A stretch of DNA of 64,000 nt, from positions 13,481,001 through 13,545,000 of the forward strand of contig JAILWY010000026.1 of NCBI GenBank assembly GCA_022113835.1, read 5' to 3'. Under the pieces are notes generated by a model. It ran no database searches. It was given only the letters and a program-made list of their open reading frames with translations, and was not told where the DNA came from. Below, piece by piece: positions 25,501 to 35,589 of this stretch. The translations under genes were made by a program, and so were the position numbers. The stretch is from Atopsyche davidsoni (taxonomy: Eukaryota; Arthropoda; Insecta; Trichoptera; Hydrobiosidae). Position 1 is the first letter of the stretch. Each line of letters starts with the position of its first letter.

Positions 25501-28061
25501 AATAAACTTTCGTTGTCTTCATTTGTATTTAATCGACCTGAAAAATATCAATACATAAGTATAAATAATATCAAATATAAATATCAATTATATTATAAGG
25601 TTCTTGACAGTTAACTTACGTGCACCAAATATCTGTCCTAATATAGTCTTTGGGTAATTCATGTCTATGTTGTATGGAGTTTCTTGCGATCTATTGGGTC
25701 TGTAAAGTAGTTGACTGTGTTTGGGATTTCGTAATAAAATTTCTACTATTGCCTGAAAACAAAATAAACATTAAAAGAAACATTCACAACTGATTAAAAA
25801 AGTCAACCAAAGTTAAAGAGTCAACCAAAATTTTTTTTAGTTTGTATTGATATTTTGTTAGTGTCAAAATTGACACCTCACAGATGATGTAAATGTTTCA
25901 AATTACTAGTCTTTAACTTTGTTTGACATTGAACTTGGCTTGATATGTTAGCATAAAGCTTATAAATACCTTTGATCGAGCTCTCATCGCAATATGCAAG
26001 CAGGTGTCTCCTCTTTTATCCGCAGCATTCACTTTAGCTTTTTTATCTAACAAAAGTTGAACCATCTCGGAATTCCTCGATCTCACTGCCCTCAATAAAG
26101 CCGTATCACCATCCTAAATAATTCCACAATAATCAATATGTATAATAATTAAAAATGAATTGATAAAAAGAGGTTCTATTACAACAGACTTACTTTAGTG
26201 GATAGTTCGAGGTCAGGATTAGAATGGAGTAAAAGCTTTAAAATTGCCGCGTGTCCTTTTTCAACTGCTGTATAAACAGCTGTCTTTCTATCTTTCCCTA
26301 AAACATCAACATCTGCGTATTTCTTCAATAAAGCTTCGACAACAGATCGGTGACCACCTTTAACTGCATGTATCAAGCATGTATCTCCACCGCGATCCTA
26401 AAAGATAAAATTACCATGAAAGTTTAGGTGAAGTTATTGAAGGTTAGGATTATCAGAAGGTTAGGTGAAGTTATTGTCCAATTCTTTCTTGTATTTTACT
26501 AAATTATTGTTGATTTTACATAAATAATATTAATAAATACGATAGCAATGGAACTGAATATTTGAAAATGAATACCTGAATATTTATGTAAGCCCCACTG
26601 TTGAGTAAGGCTGCTGCTATTTCATAGTATCCTTCCTTGCAAGCGAGAGTGAGGGCTGTACAACCATCTTTATCTAATGCATTCACATTCGGTTTGTGCT
26701 CTAATAACATTTGTACTATTTCTATATGGTTTCCTGTAAATAAAAACAAAAGTTAAGAGACAAGGGATATAAATTTGACTCATCCAATGGAAACAAAATA
26801 AACATTAATCCAAGAGAAGTGGATTCGTGAAATTATTTGAATCTAATGACAATACAAGATGAATGTATTATATAACATCTACAAGTATGAAATAGTTGTA
26901 GGATGTGAATTTGTTGCTTTACTCTCTGTAAATAAGAAAAATGGTAGCTTGCCTTGTGTGGCTTGTAAGAGTGCAGTCCAGGAGTACATTCCAGCCTGGT
27001 CGGGTAATGCGCCAGCACCCAGTAAGAGGCGGACGGAGGTGGTGTCACCACGGCGTGCCGCCCACACCAGGGCCGTAGTGCCGTATTTGTCACCTGAACT
27101 GGCTCGCGCCCCCGCTCCCAGCAGACGCTCCACAATTCCACAGTAGCCACGGCCTGCTGCCCATACCAGTGAGCTGTTTGAGGAGCAACATAAAAATATA
27201 AGTACATAAATAAGAATTATTAAATAACTTAGTTGTGCTATCTAGTTTTTCTAATGCATACCTGATGTGGTAGTTTCCATGAGCGTTTACATCAGCACCG
27301 CGTTCCAGCAGAAGTGACACAGTTTCCTCATGTCCTTTGTATGAAGCCCACATGAGAGGAGACCAGCCTCCCTTAAGAAAAAAAATAGCGTTTACAATCA
27401 AAATTCTTCAAAATAAGAAATCCATAGGCAGTCAAGAAACTAAAGCTCAAAGAATAGTAAGTAAGTATTTTGGACATAAAGGAAAAGTGCAAGATTGTGT
27501 CAAATAAGATGACACTTGGTTACCATTTCTCTTTGATGAATGTTGGCTCCGTGGTCAAGGAGATCAGTGCAGATGTTGATCCTGCCATGCTTGGCGGCTA
27601 GGAGGAGACCCGTCCACCCATCGTTATCCTCAGCATTTGGATCTGCCCCATGAGTGAGCAGCTCGGACACCATGGAAGGTCGCCCTCGCTGACACGCCAC
27701 CATGAGCGCTGTTGTGCCATTCTATAAATGTTTTAAAATAATCAATGTCAAGTATTATATTCTATAAACAATATTTTAAAATGTGTGTATCGTTTACATA
27801 AAAGTTGCAAATAATATTTTTTTACATTTAAGCGCTGGATCTGGTGTGTCAATGTTAGCTTTATCGGTTAGGCCTAGATCTGACAACAATTGTTTGATGT
27901 TAGACTATTTGGTCATATGGTAGGATTTATGAGTGGGAAATTTTACTTACTTCGTCCCTGTCATCCACTTGGATTTGCTTGTTGGAGAGAAAGGCCTGCA
28001 AAGCTCCGAGATTGTCCTCGGTGATGAGGTTGGAGAGCGACCGGAAACAGAGTGACACCAT
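15071..28061 (-). CDS. Kidins220: Kidins220/ARMS: ankyrin-repeat, KAP NTPase membrane scaffold
   Basis: Core exons: 28061-27951, 27721-27524, 27371-27262, 27173-26953, 26733-26576, 26397-26194, 26113-25970, 25752-25620, 25537-25373, 25287-25080, 24988-24851, 24769-24602, 24506-24390, 24314-24113, 24034-23855, 23104-22913, 22593-22409, 22331-22252, 22169-22004, 21923-21745, 21661-21558, 21269-21135, 20997-20833, 20736-20631, 20311-20229, 19890-19794, 16575-15071. Phases agree at every join; about 1817 aa. Order: ankyrin repeats (about 1-425), KAP NTPase with four membrane segments (about 430-1100), Pro-rich linker, SAM-like segment (about 1167-1256), long Ser-rich tail ending ESSV. Residues 1-21 line up without gaps with the vertebrate N-terminus, which fixes the start at 28061. 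In vertebrates this scaffold binds neurotrophin and ephrin receptors and is a protein kinase D substrate. The final joins (19794 to 16575) are the least certain; alternatives are listed separately. Confidence 0.93.
16576..18761 (-). other. Kidins220 intron
   Basis: The longest of the core introns in the chosen model. Strongly AT-rich; I see no exon with a frame-compatible pair of splice sites beyond the 37-nt candidate at its upstream side. Confidence 0.5.
18762..18798 (-). CDS. Kidins220: Possible 37-nt Kidins220 cassette exon
   Basis: Between acceptor TTAATTAG and donor GG|GTAAGC. Entered in phase 0 it reads [12 protein letters not shown] and leaves one base (G), which with the first bases of exon 16575 makes Asp, giving KSKK-DESESLQ. 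It cannot follow the 19794 donor (phase 1), but can follow exon 20229 or microexon 20059 (both phase 0) as an alternative to the VTLEEQ exon. Confidence 0.5.
19339..19344 (-). terminator. Possible intragenic poly(A) signal, short Kidins220 isoform
   Basis: Minus-strand AATAAA followed by an A-run, 127 nt downstream of the TAA at 19471. It would end a transcript that does not splice from 19794. Confidence 0.35.
19471..19890 (-). CDS. Kidins220: Kidins220 alternative terminal exon or exon with internal donor
   Basis: Acceptor TTTCCAG before 19890, entered in phase 0. It opens [18 protein letters not shown] and stays open for 139 codons to TAA, ending [10 protein letters not shown], which is not a PDZ ligand. 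A strong internal donor CCCCAG|GTGAGC (exon end 19794) leaves phase 1 and joins exactly in frame to 16575 (AAP-DESESLQ). So either the whole exon is terminal (short isoform, about 1423 aa) or the first 97 nt are spliced to the tail exon. A minus-strand AATAAA 127 nt past the stop supports real terminal use. Vertebrate KIDINS220 also has alternative terminal exons. Confidence 0.72.
   Translation of the reverse strand: MTLEEQMICGALQTLNEEALEDVLLGEPPAAPGEPSTLPTISEHLPSATPPPGLTPIDTGDTLSPPDLTKGDELDEITLSHITKKETAKVKFENYNSSPKMQHCLNENDANLEPTVIIIPADYSQQRDQVVVNIPTDED
20059..20079 (-). CDS. Kidins220: Possible 21-nt Kidins220 microexon
   Basis: Acceptor TCTGGACAG and donor CAG|GTAAAC flank 21 nt encoding TCSQEYQ. 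It is entered and left in phase 0, between exon 20229 (ends phase 0) and exon 19890 (starts phase 0), so it can be included or skipped without a frame change. Confidence 0.45.
20477..20502. repeat. 12-bp perfect inverted repeat beside GAAATT tandem repeats
   Basis: ATTGAAATGTCA, AA spacer, TGACATTTCAAT. Directly preceded (about 20448-20480) by a run of TTGAAA units. Intronic, between exons 20736-20631 and 20311-20229. Confidence 0.85.
20631..20997 (-). other. Kidins220: Kidins220 SAM-like segment (two exons)
   Basis: Exons 20997-20833 and 20736-20631 read [33 protein letters not shown] and [20 protein letters not shown]. The pattern (short helix, NISGRVL, then [11 protein letters not shown]) is SAM-domain-like and matches the vertebrate Kidins220 segment ending NFGDWHLF. 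It follows the Pro/Gly/Trp-rich exon 21269-21135 ([20 protein letters not shown]). Probably a protein-interaction module. Confidence 0.88.
21437..21535. repeat. 47-bp near-perfect inverted repeat (hairpin) in a Kidins220 intron
   Basis: Left arm 21437-21483, loop GGGAG 21484-21488, right arm 21489-21535. Arms match at 46 of 47 positions. It lies in the intron between exons 21661-21558 and 21269-21135, so any Kidins220 pre-mRNA would contain a strong stem-loop. No terminal TA or TSD is obvious. Confidence 0.95.
21745..25537 (-). other. Kidins220: Kidins220 KAP P-loop NTPase and transmembrane block
   Basis: Exon 25537-25373 carries a Walker A P-loop, [14 protein letters not shown] (GSGKS at about residues 470-474). 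Exon 25287-25080 encodes two adjacent hydrophobic helices (Trp/Val-rich, then about [20 protein letters not shown]). Exons 24506 and 24314 encode a second pair ([20 protein letters not shown] and [19 protein letters not shown]). Exon 24034-23855 has a Walker B-like strand [16 protein letters not shown] (about 772-787), then [13 protein letters not shown]. Later exons give [20 protein letters not shown] and [20 protein letters not shown], strongly conserved in Kidins220. The placement of four membrane helices inside a KAP NTPase is the family hallmark. Both nucleotide-binding motifs look intact. Confidence 0.93.
23588..23602 (-). CDS. Kidins220: Possible 15-nt Kidins220 microexon
   Basis: Acceptor TTTTCAAACAG and donor GAG|GTTAGT flank 15 nt encoding VVWNE, in phase 0, inside the intron between exons 24034-23855 and 23104-22913 (both phase 0 at the junction). 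It would add five residues just after the HIISK strand that follows Walker B. Confidence 0.35.
25620..28061 (-). other. Kidins220: Kidins220 ankyrin-repeat exon block
   Basis: Eight exons encode consecutive ankyrin repeats (about eleven by eye). Clear repeat cores: [126 protein letters not shown]. Exons often break at repeat boundaries. In the family this cytosolic N-terminal block binds partner proteins. The intron between 26953 and 26733 needs a GC donor (see findings). Confidence 0.93.
27826..27904 (-). other. 79-nt exon-like segment, possible poison exon
   Basis: Between the first and second core Kidins220 exons. Acceptor CCAAATAG, then an open phase-0 stretch [20 protein letters not shown] and onward to ALK, then donor AAAT|GTAAAA. 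It is coding-like (half an ankyrin repeat), but 79 nt is not a multiple of three: its last T plus the next exon's AA forms TAA exactly at the junction. The vertebrate alignment needs no exon here. It could be a regulatory poison exon, a decayed repeat exon or chance. Confidence 0.35.
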
Positions 28062-28082
28062 CGATTCTGTGCGGTGCAGACT
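28062..28082 (-). CDS. Kidins220: In-frame 5' extension of the first core Kidins220 exon
   Basis: Upstream of the conserved ATG at 28061 the exon extends to acceptor GTATCGACAG at 28083-28084. The 21 nt read SLHRTES in frame with that ATG, with no stop. They are 5'UTR if the leader is non-coding, or coding if an upstream phase-0 coding exon is spliced on. Confidence 0.6.
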
Positions 28083-29570
28083 CTGTCGATACAAAACGAA
28101 TGTTAGATATAATTGTTGCAAACAACTTACGAACTGCGAACAGTTATTGTGGGTTTTTTTTTTAAATTTTGTTATTAAGCAAAATAATGTGATTATTGTA
28201 TAAATTATAGACACCACAAAAGAATAAGATTATGAGTATAGAAATAGAGATCTGATATGTTATCACATTTAATCTATGATGTATTTTGTATATATATACA
28301 TAGACATATGTGCATACAAAGGTAAAAATCACACTCCATTCGAAAACATATTAGGGCCGAGTTTTTAATCATCAAATGTTCTGCAGGGTGTACAAAAGCA
28401 GGGGAATATAAAAACAAATACAATTGTTTTAACGGTAAAGGTTCTTAAATTTTATAAGATGTATAAAATGAAAACAAAAATATTTTTAAAATCAATGTTA
28501 TGAAGTCAGAAAAAGTTAAATAAATGTAATGTGCACAGTTAAAATACGAAATGAGTGTTGTTGATATGATTAAATAACCGGAAACGAGTCGCAGTTCAGT
28601 ACTTAGTAGACAGATATAATCATTCATGGCAACAGACAAATTAATCCAAAACTACATCATTTCATATTTAAAAATACACTTTGAGTAATTAAGAAAGCTA
28701 TTTGTAACCCGGGGAGGTTTTTTTCTAAATTATTTTAATGAAGAGGCGGGATAAAGTATCACATTGATGAAGACTCGGAGTGAATTATGGTTGGCGAAAG
28801 AATGTGTAAACAGGAAGACGGTTGAGACGCCGCCAACTTGTTCCAGAGGATATCACACGATCCGAGCTCCACGTACAATGTCTGAGCGCTTCTTTTGATA
28901 CTGTAAGCAGATTCCTCGTGCCAAATTACTACAACCAATAAATCATGATCACCCAATGAAACATTTGCATAATGCTTGCTAAAACACTGGCAGCACTGTG
29001 CATCTAACATAATGTGACATGGGCATCCCTATCTAGTGGGTTTTAGGCACAAAAGCTAATCGGAATATTATCGAGGGAATGTCTGATTTTCTAGTGTTAT
29101 TCATGATTGTATATAAATGTAGATATAGTTTATAAATAAATATTGTTAGGTTTTATCATCACGTGCACGTTAGGGTTCAGAAAACAAAACACAAAAAAAA
29201 CTGAGAATAGCTTCAATCAAAGATCTCTTCGAGTTCAAAGAATGTTGCGATGCATCAGCGCGGCAGAGCGGTCGGCGACTCGCGGTCTGGTGTTTGATTT
29301 ATTTCTAACTACAATACAAATACACACGCAAGCTGAGCGTTAAGACGAAGCTCAAAATCGTTATGACGATCTCGGCGCCGGCGAGTCGGCCTTGCCGCTA
29401 TCGACAGCTTGTCGGTGTCGGCACGACGCGGGCCACTCCGAGGGATCCTACGCGCGGCAGGATAGCGATAGGTCAGTTCGGCCCGGAGCGCTGATCATGC
29501 CGGTGTTAGTAAAGTCCACACTCCACACTCCACACCACTCCAGAGGGACGGCCCGCGGCGAGGACCTGAC
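28083..29570 (-). other. Putative Kidins220 5' intron
   Basis: Between the candidate 243-codon exon and the first core exon. A minus-strand open frame at 28759-29010 has no family resemblance and no phase-compatible donor, so I do not call it. Confidence 0.4.
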
Positions 29571-30760
29571 CGTGTTGGAGTGGCGGCGCAGCGCGAAGGC
29601 GCCGAGGCCGTGGAAGGCGTTGCTCAGCTTGCGGCCGGCGGATTCGGCGGGCGCCGTGATGGTGAACGTGGGCACGTGCAGGCTCGGCTGGGCACTCTGC
29701 GCGCCGCCGCCGCCGACGAAGTCCGGCAGATTCAGGTGGAGGAACGACGCGCCTCGCCGCCGCGCGCTCGCCAACCGTCCCATGTCCGACGGGAACACGC
29801 AGATGCTGTTGCTCTTGATGCGCTTCGGCGTGTTCTCCCACGTCTCGGTCTCCGAGTTCCCTCGCTCCTCGTCCCGGCACGATGAAATCTCTCGATTGTC
29901 GTTGCTGGAGCGCCGTCGGTTCGGGTTGAACGAGGTCGGGAGGGAGGAGTACGACGACGAAGTGGAGCCGAGATTCTCGACCCGCTGTTGTCGCGGGGCG
30001 ACCATGGTGAGAGGAATGTCGCACGGGTCGAACAGGGAGCTGGTGCTGCCGCAGCCGGACCCCCAGGGGGACGACTCCTCTCGCAGCACGGGCAGGCGGT
30101 GCGATTGAGCATCTCCTTCCGCCGCATCGTCGCCCGCAGACTCCGGGGACGCGCCGGTCTCGAGAGGGTCCCCCTCTTCGTCGGGCCCGGCGTCTTCCGA
30201 GGACGCGGGGATTCGCGGACGAGCCACATTCTTGGGGGCGTGGATGCTGGCGATCAGGGAACGCACGTGGGCGTAGTGGTTATCTCCGCCTTTTGACATC
30301 GAATTCACTCACGATCATACTTATATGATGTTCTGTTCGATTAGTTTTTTAGGCACGCGGACGGCACATGAAGAGAAAAAAAAACACTTAATTCGAACAT
30401 CCACAATATTTAGTTCGAGTTAGTGGTTAGTGTTTCGGTAGCTCGAGTTCAGAAACTGCATGTCTTCTTAGACCGGAGTTCTGAGACCGCGAGCGGTCGC
30501 CAGGTCTAGAAAGTCGCGGACAATAAACAATCTCTAGCTGCGGTCGAGTCGCGTCTGGGAGATTTAAGCTCCGGTGACAAGTACGCGGCGATCCCAGGAC
30601 GCTTTTCTTGGACCATTGACACGGCTTTGGGCGGGAATCTCCGATGCGCGCACGACTCGGCGCCGTGGGCGGCTCGCGGGCGACGGTTGTTTGTCAAATC
30701 CTGTGAATCATTGGCGGGCCTCTGAGACAAAACATACAATACGTCGAGGGAACAGCTGGG
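29340..30760 (-). promoter_or_regulatory. GC island, candidate Kidins220 promoter
   Basis: CpG-rich DNA covering the 243-codon candidate exon and about 450 bp upstream of its ATG; the likely site of transcription start for that isoform. No TATA box stands out. Confidence 0.4.
29571..30299 (-). CDS. Candidate alternative first exon of Kidins220, 243 codons
   Basis: A GC-rich minus-strand open stretch starting at ATG 30299 (MSKGGDNHYAHVRSLIASIH) with coding-like composition, Ser/Arg-rich, with basic Ser sites (NRRRSSND, LRRHSNT). It stays open past 29571 to 29448. A donor ACG|GTCAGG at 29571 is in phase 0 and joins in frame to the acceptor at 28082 of the next same-strand exon, giving [18 protein letters not shown] recognise no domain. 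The donor is not a strong match, so it could instead be a separate small gene with no homology I know. An antisense frame over the same bases is treated as a shadow. Confidence 0.55.
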
Positions 30761-32493
30761 GAGCCAAACTCGTATAAATCTTCAATACTGGCGGAGATGC
30801 AACGGGCGACGTTAAAATAGATAATGCTTTTATGCAAGAAGTTGTTACAGCAATTCGGTAACCAACCGACAGCAAAAAATATAAAAATAATAAATATATT
30901 GATTGATACAGTACTGTGCCTGCATGAACAGTTGGATATCATAATATGTATATTCTAGTTTTTATTAAAACGTATAATATATTATCTCAGTTGAAGCCTA
31001 GTTGCATAATATAGAAACGACTGAGGAGGCAATGGTACGTATAATATAAATACTTAATGTAAATTCATAAATAAAATATACAAATAATTAATTTCAAGGA
31101 CTGAACTAAATATAAACCGATGATAACGTAAATCAAACATTTCGCAGTGATATCTCTTGAGTGTGCGTTTGAATCAATAATAACAAGCACGCTTAATTAA
31201 AACAAACAATAAAACGTACCATTGAGATTATCTTGCTCATATAAACCCGAGGCATTACACGTGCGAGGCGATACCATCTCGTCGAAATAAAAAATAAAAC
31301 TGAACATAGTCGTCGATTTTGTCTAGTTTATATACTCACGCGTACCCATTAGTGGCAATTATCGTTCGGATTGTTGTTGGACTTCTTGCGTACGAACGAT
31401 TAGCGTGCGATTACCGTAAAAATGAGAATAAATAGACATTTAAACAGCATTAACTGGCTGCACACACACAGAACACCCGATGGCCGATAATTAAATTAAA
31501 AAATAAGTGGTCAGATCCCAATTTGAAAATTCTACGCAGCGCGAGAAGGTGCTTTTGCAATGCAATGTCCGCCCGCCATGTCAAAACACCTGACAGTTGA
31601 CACTTAAAATGAGACGTCTTGTAGGTGTTTGATAATTTTAACGAGAGATACTCTTGTCCCGCTGCCATCTAGAATCAAAGTGAGGCCTCGATCGCACAAG
31701 TGTGAGCAGATAATCGGATGCCTAAATATTTAATTTTAAACCTGTGGACTAGATATTAAATTATCAATAAACTTTAATGCGCAATAATTGTGCAAGTTTC
31801 AGAAATGTAATTATATATATATATTTTTAATTAACTTGCTGATTAGCAAACTTTTTGCTGTATATTAATATTTATATTGATTAAATTAGGTAACGATTCT
31901 TGTAAAATAATTAATGTGAAAATAACATATCGATTTGGAAGTCACGTCTTATAACATTCAAAGTAAAAATCAACCGGTTGTATATGCATGATATTTTCTG
32001 TACACGTTGTATAAACAAAAAAAAAATGAAAATTTTCACAACGCACTAATGAGTAGCTGGTGCGGCTGCGACGGAAAGCTCTCTTGTGAATGGTTGCTAG
32101 CGAGATGTCCGTCGACAGCATGGCGGGGTAATTACTAATCAACACTTTGCACGTAATTATTCTCACTAGCAAGGGTAATTTTTAAATCGCGTTAATCTTG
32201 TCAGGCTGGAATCTGGAGTTACAGTGAGCTTACGGCAATATCTGTGCGTATAAATAAACACGGCGGAGAAGATACAGCCGCTACGTTACACACTAGGGTT
32301 GTGTTAAAAGTTAGGATAAAATAAAATGATAACATGTTCAAATCGATTTGACGACCTGGTTAGTGCCCACTCGTGAAAAGTAAAAGACGACATTTGAAAT
32401 AAACCTACAATAATAATTATCAATAGGTGCATTTTTAAAACGACATCCAACATATCAAATCATCTTCACGCCCAGAATAAAGGAAACACCAAT

Positions 32494-32572
<79 letters not shown>

Positions 32573-34639
32573 AAAATCTATTCTTTGTCGGAATTCATAT
32601 TGTTGCAACGATAGAGCAAAAAAGTTTCCAAGCAATTTCAAGTGCCCTCCTTGAACGACACTTTTCACAGATCGTTTAACTCTTTGTCATCTCTGTGTAG
32701 TGCGATGGGGTGATTTATTTAAACCTCAAGGCTTTCACAAGGCAGTAAATATCAGCCGATTCTCAGTCAAAATAATATGACTAAACGCGTGAATAAAATA
32801 CTATTTTTTAATAAAGCGATGCTTCGATTAACGTGAAAAATTCAGCGCATATCGACCTACCGTTTATATAGAATCAACAGATGACTTCAAATAGAAAAAC
32901 ACTCATACAGATCCGGTTAAAGGAAACAGATAAGATAAACTAGAACAAACAATGTTAAGGTTACACATTTTACAACGCCTTCTGTATAAAAGCAAAAATG
33001 CATTGCTTGTAATAAAATCCTTACATACTTTATATCGATACACCAAATATATAAACATATATAATATATATTAAAAAATGATCGTAAAAAAATGCGTAAC
33101 TTTTCAAATAAGCCTCATAAAATCGCAGAAAAACCCATGTTATGAGAAATTCTGCACTAGCCACCGATATCGACTATACATGGAAAGATACGGGAGTCGT
33201 TGGAGCTGCATTCCTTGAATCGATATGGCGGAGAGTGGAATAGCTCAAAGGGCATCCAATGCAGGCAGCGGCGAGCGAGGAAAATGTAAATATTTATTTT
33301 CTACGAGTAATTTGCCTTCGCTGGCGACACGTCGAAAAGACGCAACAGTGTTGATGAACTCTCAAAATAATACTAATTGGCTCATTTCCACATTGAATAC
33401 AACATACATTATACCTGCACAGAATTTTTGAAATGAATTTATACTCTGTGATAAATAATGCACTATGCAATTAGATAGCATATGGTGCCATTAAGAACGT
33501 GTTCATAGGGGTAGAATTATCAAAACTAGTATAATTTAATGAGATTTTGATAGGAATTCTCAGAATTGAGCGACAGTAAGGAAATTTTAGCCGATTCCGT
33601 TTTTTAACAAATGAATACATGAATACAAATATTTGTGAAGATTTATTGTAAAAAAAAAATATTACAACGTTAAGATCAATATCAATAGCACGAATGTATA
33701 ATAGATTATTTAAATATCATTGAGAGATAACGCATTTAATTTAGGCTTGTCATTATAATTTCACGTTGTCACCTGTTTGTTGATGGCTAGAGGCTTTAGG
33801 CGAAACTAAATAATTCTTTTAGTACAACCAATGTTTTAAAAATAATAATATACTTTTTTGACGTTATCGGGTTATTGTACGTTTGCTGGAATTAAGAAAC
33901 ACCTCTAAACTAAAACTAGAATAAATAGTCAATTGCTGACCGGACACCAGCGAACAATTCAACCTTAACAGGATAGGATAGATTTGTATGCTGATTTTAT
34001 ATTCATCTCCTTAAATATATATATTTCTAAATTAAGACAGTTCAGTTCAAGGGCTATATTTAGAATTAATATTACGACTAGGCAACTATTTTCTTTTTAT
34101 TATTTAAAAAAGCAGACGAATGAAAAAAAAAAAGGTATATGTATAGTAGAAAAATCTAGTCCGGGTTCTCATACTTTTTAATAAAATAAATGCCAAGAAA
34201 ATTTGCTAAGGAAGACAAAAAAATAATTGAATGATTTTAAAATTCTCATCTTAGATAAAAATATGATTAAATTGTAAGTTGAACACAAGTTCTACGGTTT
34301 TCTCGGAAAATTTCTTTCGTTATTACAATATTGCAAAAAATATGGACCGAAATACCAAAAATGTAGATTTGAAGCCATTTACAAATAACTTTGAGCTTTA
34401 TGGTAGAGATACCTTATAATTATTTTAATTTATGGATAAAACTTTTCATAAATAAAATTAATTACAAAGTAAAACCGAAAGTTTCAGAGCTTTTAATATT
34501 CCGACATTCGTATGTAAATTTTAAAGAGTATAAATAATTTTATGTAGCCTCAAAAGTTTTTTTTTTTATATCGAAACCCTGAATAAGGATTTGGGGATTT
34601 CACGAGTAAATATACTTAAGGGCGTCGATTCGTAACAAT
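30761..34639. other. AT-rich DNA, putative long 5' intron
   Basis: No exon called. At 33225 a plus-strand ATGGCGGAGAGTGG opens about 20 codons before a weak GTAAAT; too weak to call. Holds the TA microsatellite. Confidence 0.4.
32501..32569. repeat. (TA)n microsatellite, about 69 bp
   Basis: Uninterrupted TA dinucleotides; likely polymorphic. Confidence 0.97.
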
Positions 34640-35030
34640 TAACAAGTGTGTAGAGATGCTGAGATCGGTCTCCGTACCTGGCTCTGGAAGCTCCGGGAGA
34701 ACGAGGAGTGCTTGAACATGGCGAGAGCGTGGGGGCGCCGGCCCGCTACGAGAGAGAGCGGGCTGCTACGGCGGAGGCTGGCGGGCGAGTGGGCCCGTGC
34801 CCCCGTGGCGAGTGCCGCGAGACAGGCGCACGCCGCTATCGGCTATCCGTGTTGATCGAGTGATCGCACCGGCGGGCCCCGCGAGCCTGCGCCGCCCCTG
34901 CGCCCCTGCGCCCCTCCACCCCTCCCCCCCCGCGCTAGAGCCTTCGGCGGCAATGCGAGCCCCCGCGGGGGCGCGGCGCACGCGCGGGGCGCCTCGCGCA
35001 TAGTTTGTCGAATCGGTTCGTCGAAGGGGT
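34640..35030 (-). promoter_or_regulatory. GC island, candidate promoter
   Basis: Very GC-rich block immediately upstream (minus strand) of and covering the 14-codon candidate exon at 34719-34678. Open frames on the plus strand are attributed to composition. Confidence 0.4.
34678..34719 (-). CDS. Candidate alternative first exon, 14 codons
   Basis: Inside a GC-rich island: ATG (context CTCGCCATG), reads MFKHSSFSRSFQSQ, then a good donor CAG|GTACGG in phase 0. The next same-strand acceptor I can identify is Kidins220 28082, which is also phase 0. The assignment to Kidins220 is inferred from strand, position and phase only. Confidence 0.5.
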
Positions 35031-35130
35031 TGATTCGGTAAACATATTTATTACTATCTTCGCAATCTGTTGTATGTGTCTGCTCTCATCCGGTGAAAGT
35101 ATATTCGATATATATACAATACCAATAATA

Positions 35131-35589
35131 TAGGGTGACTAAAAAGAGTATCGGGTAAATGTGAAAATTTTGGGCCCCGAGTTGCAGGAGTTTCAAAGTT
35201 TCAACTCACGGGGCCACTTGCCAATTATTCCCTAATAAGGTCATTTCACGTAGAGGTAACCTCCCAGAAGCCCCGATCATAGCCCTCTTCACTATTTCGT
35301 ATGGGGATTATGAGAATAATCCGACGAACCTAACGGAATTGAAACAAAACATCAGGTCAGAAATGGCAGCAATATCTCGAGGGCTATGTGTCAGCGTGTT
35401 ATCGGCAATCTTCGTTCCAGATTAGAAGAGTGCCTGCAGCGTAACGGTCACCAATTGGATAACACCATCTTTTCAAAATAATTTTCCACTTGGTTTTCTT
35501 ATAATCGACAATAAAAAAAAAAACTTGATTACTAGTAGTTTTTGTTTTGCTGAACTAACAAATACCCGATACTCTCTTTGGACACCCTG
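35131..35589. mobile_element. Decayed Tc1/mariner-type element
   Basis: About 29-bp imperfect terminal inverted repeats (ends near 35131 and 35589; inner part AGAGTATCGGGTA identical in both) with a TA dinucleotide outside each end, as for Tc1/mariner target duplication. The plus-strand interior keeps a transposase C-terminal remnant, NLTELKQNIRSEMAAIS, followed by stops and frameshifts, and an FVWG stretch before it in another frame. About 460 bp, so internally deleted and inactive. It sits between candidate first exons at 34.7 and 38.1 kb. Confidence 0.8.

Noticed and set aside
28759..29010. Minus-strand 83-codon open frame upstream of Kidins220
   Set aside because: No phase-compatible donor and no family resemblance.
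29392..30108. Plus-strand 238-codon open frame
   Set aside because: Antisense over the 243-codon minus exon; GC-rich DNA leaves several frames open. The minus frame has the splice context.
33225..33431. Plus-strand ATGGCGGAG start with about 20 codons before GTAAAT
   Set aside because: Weak donor and no downstream plus-strand exon.
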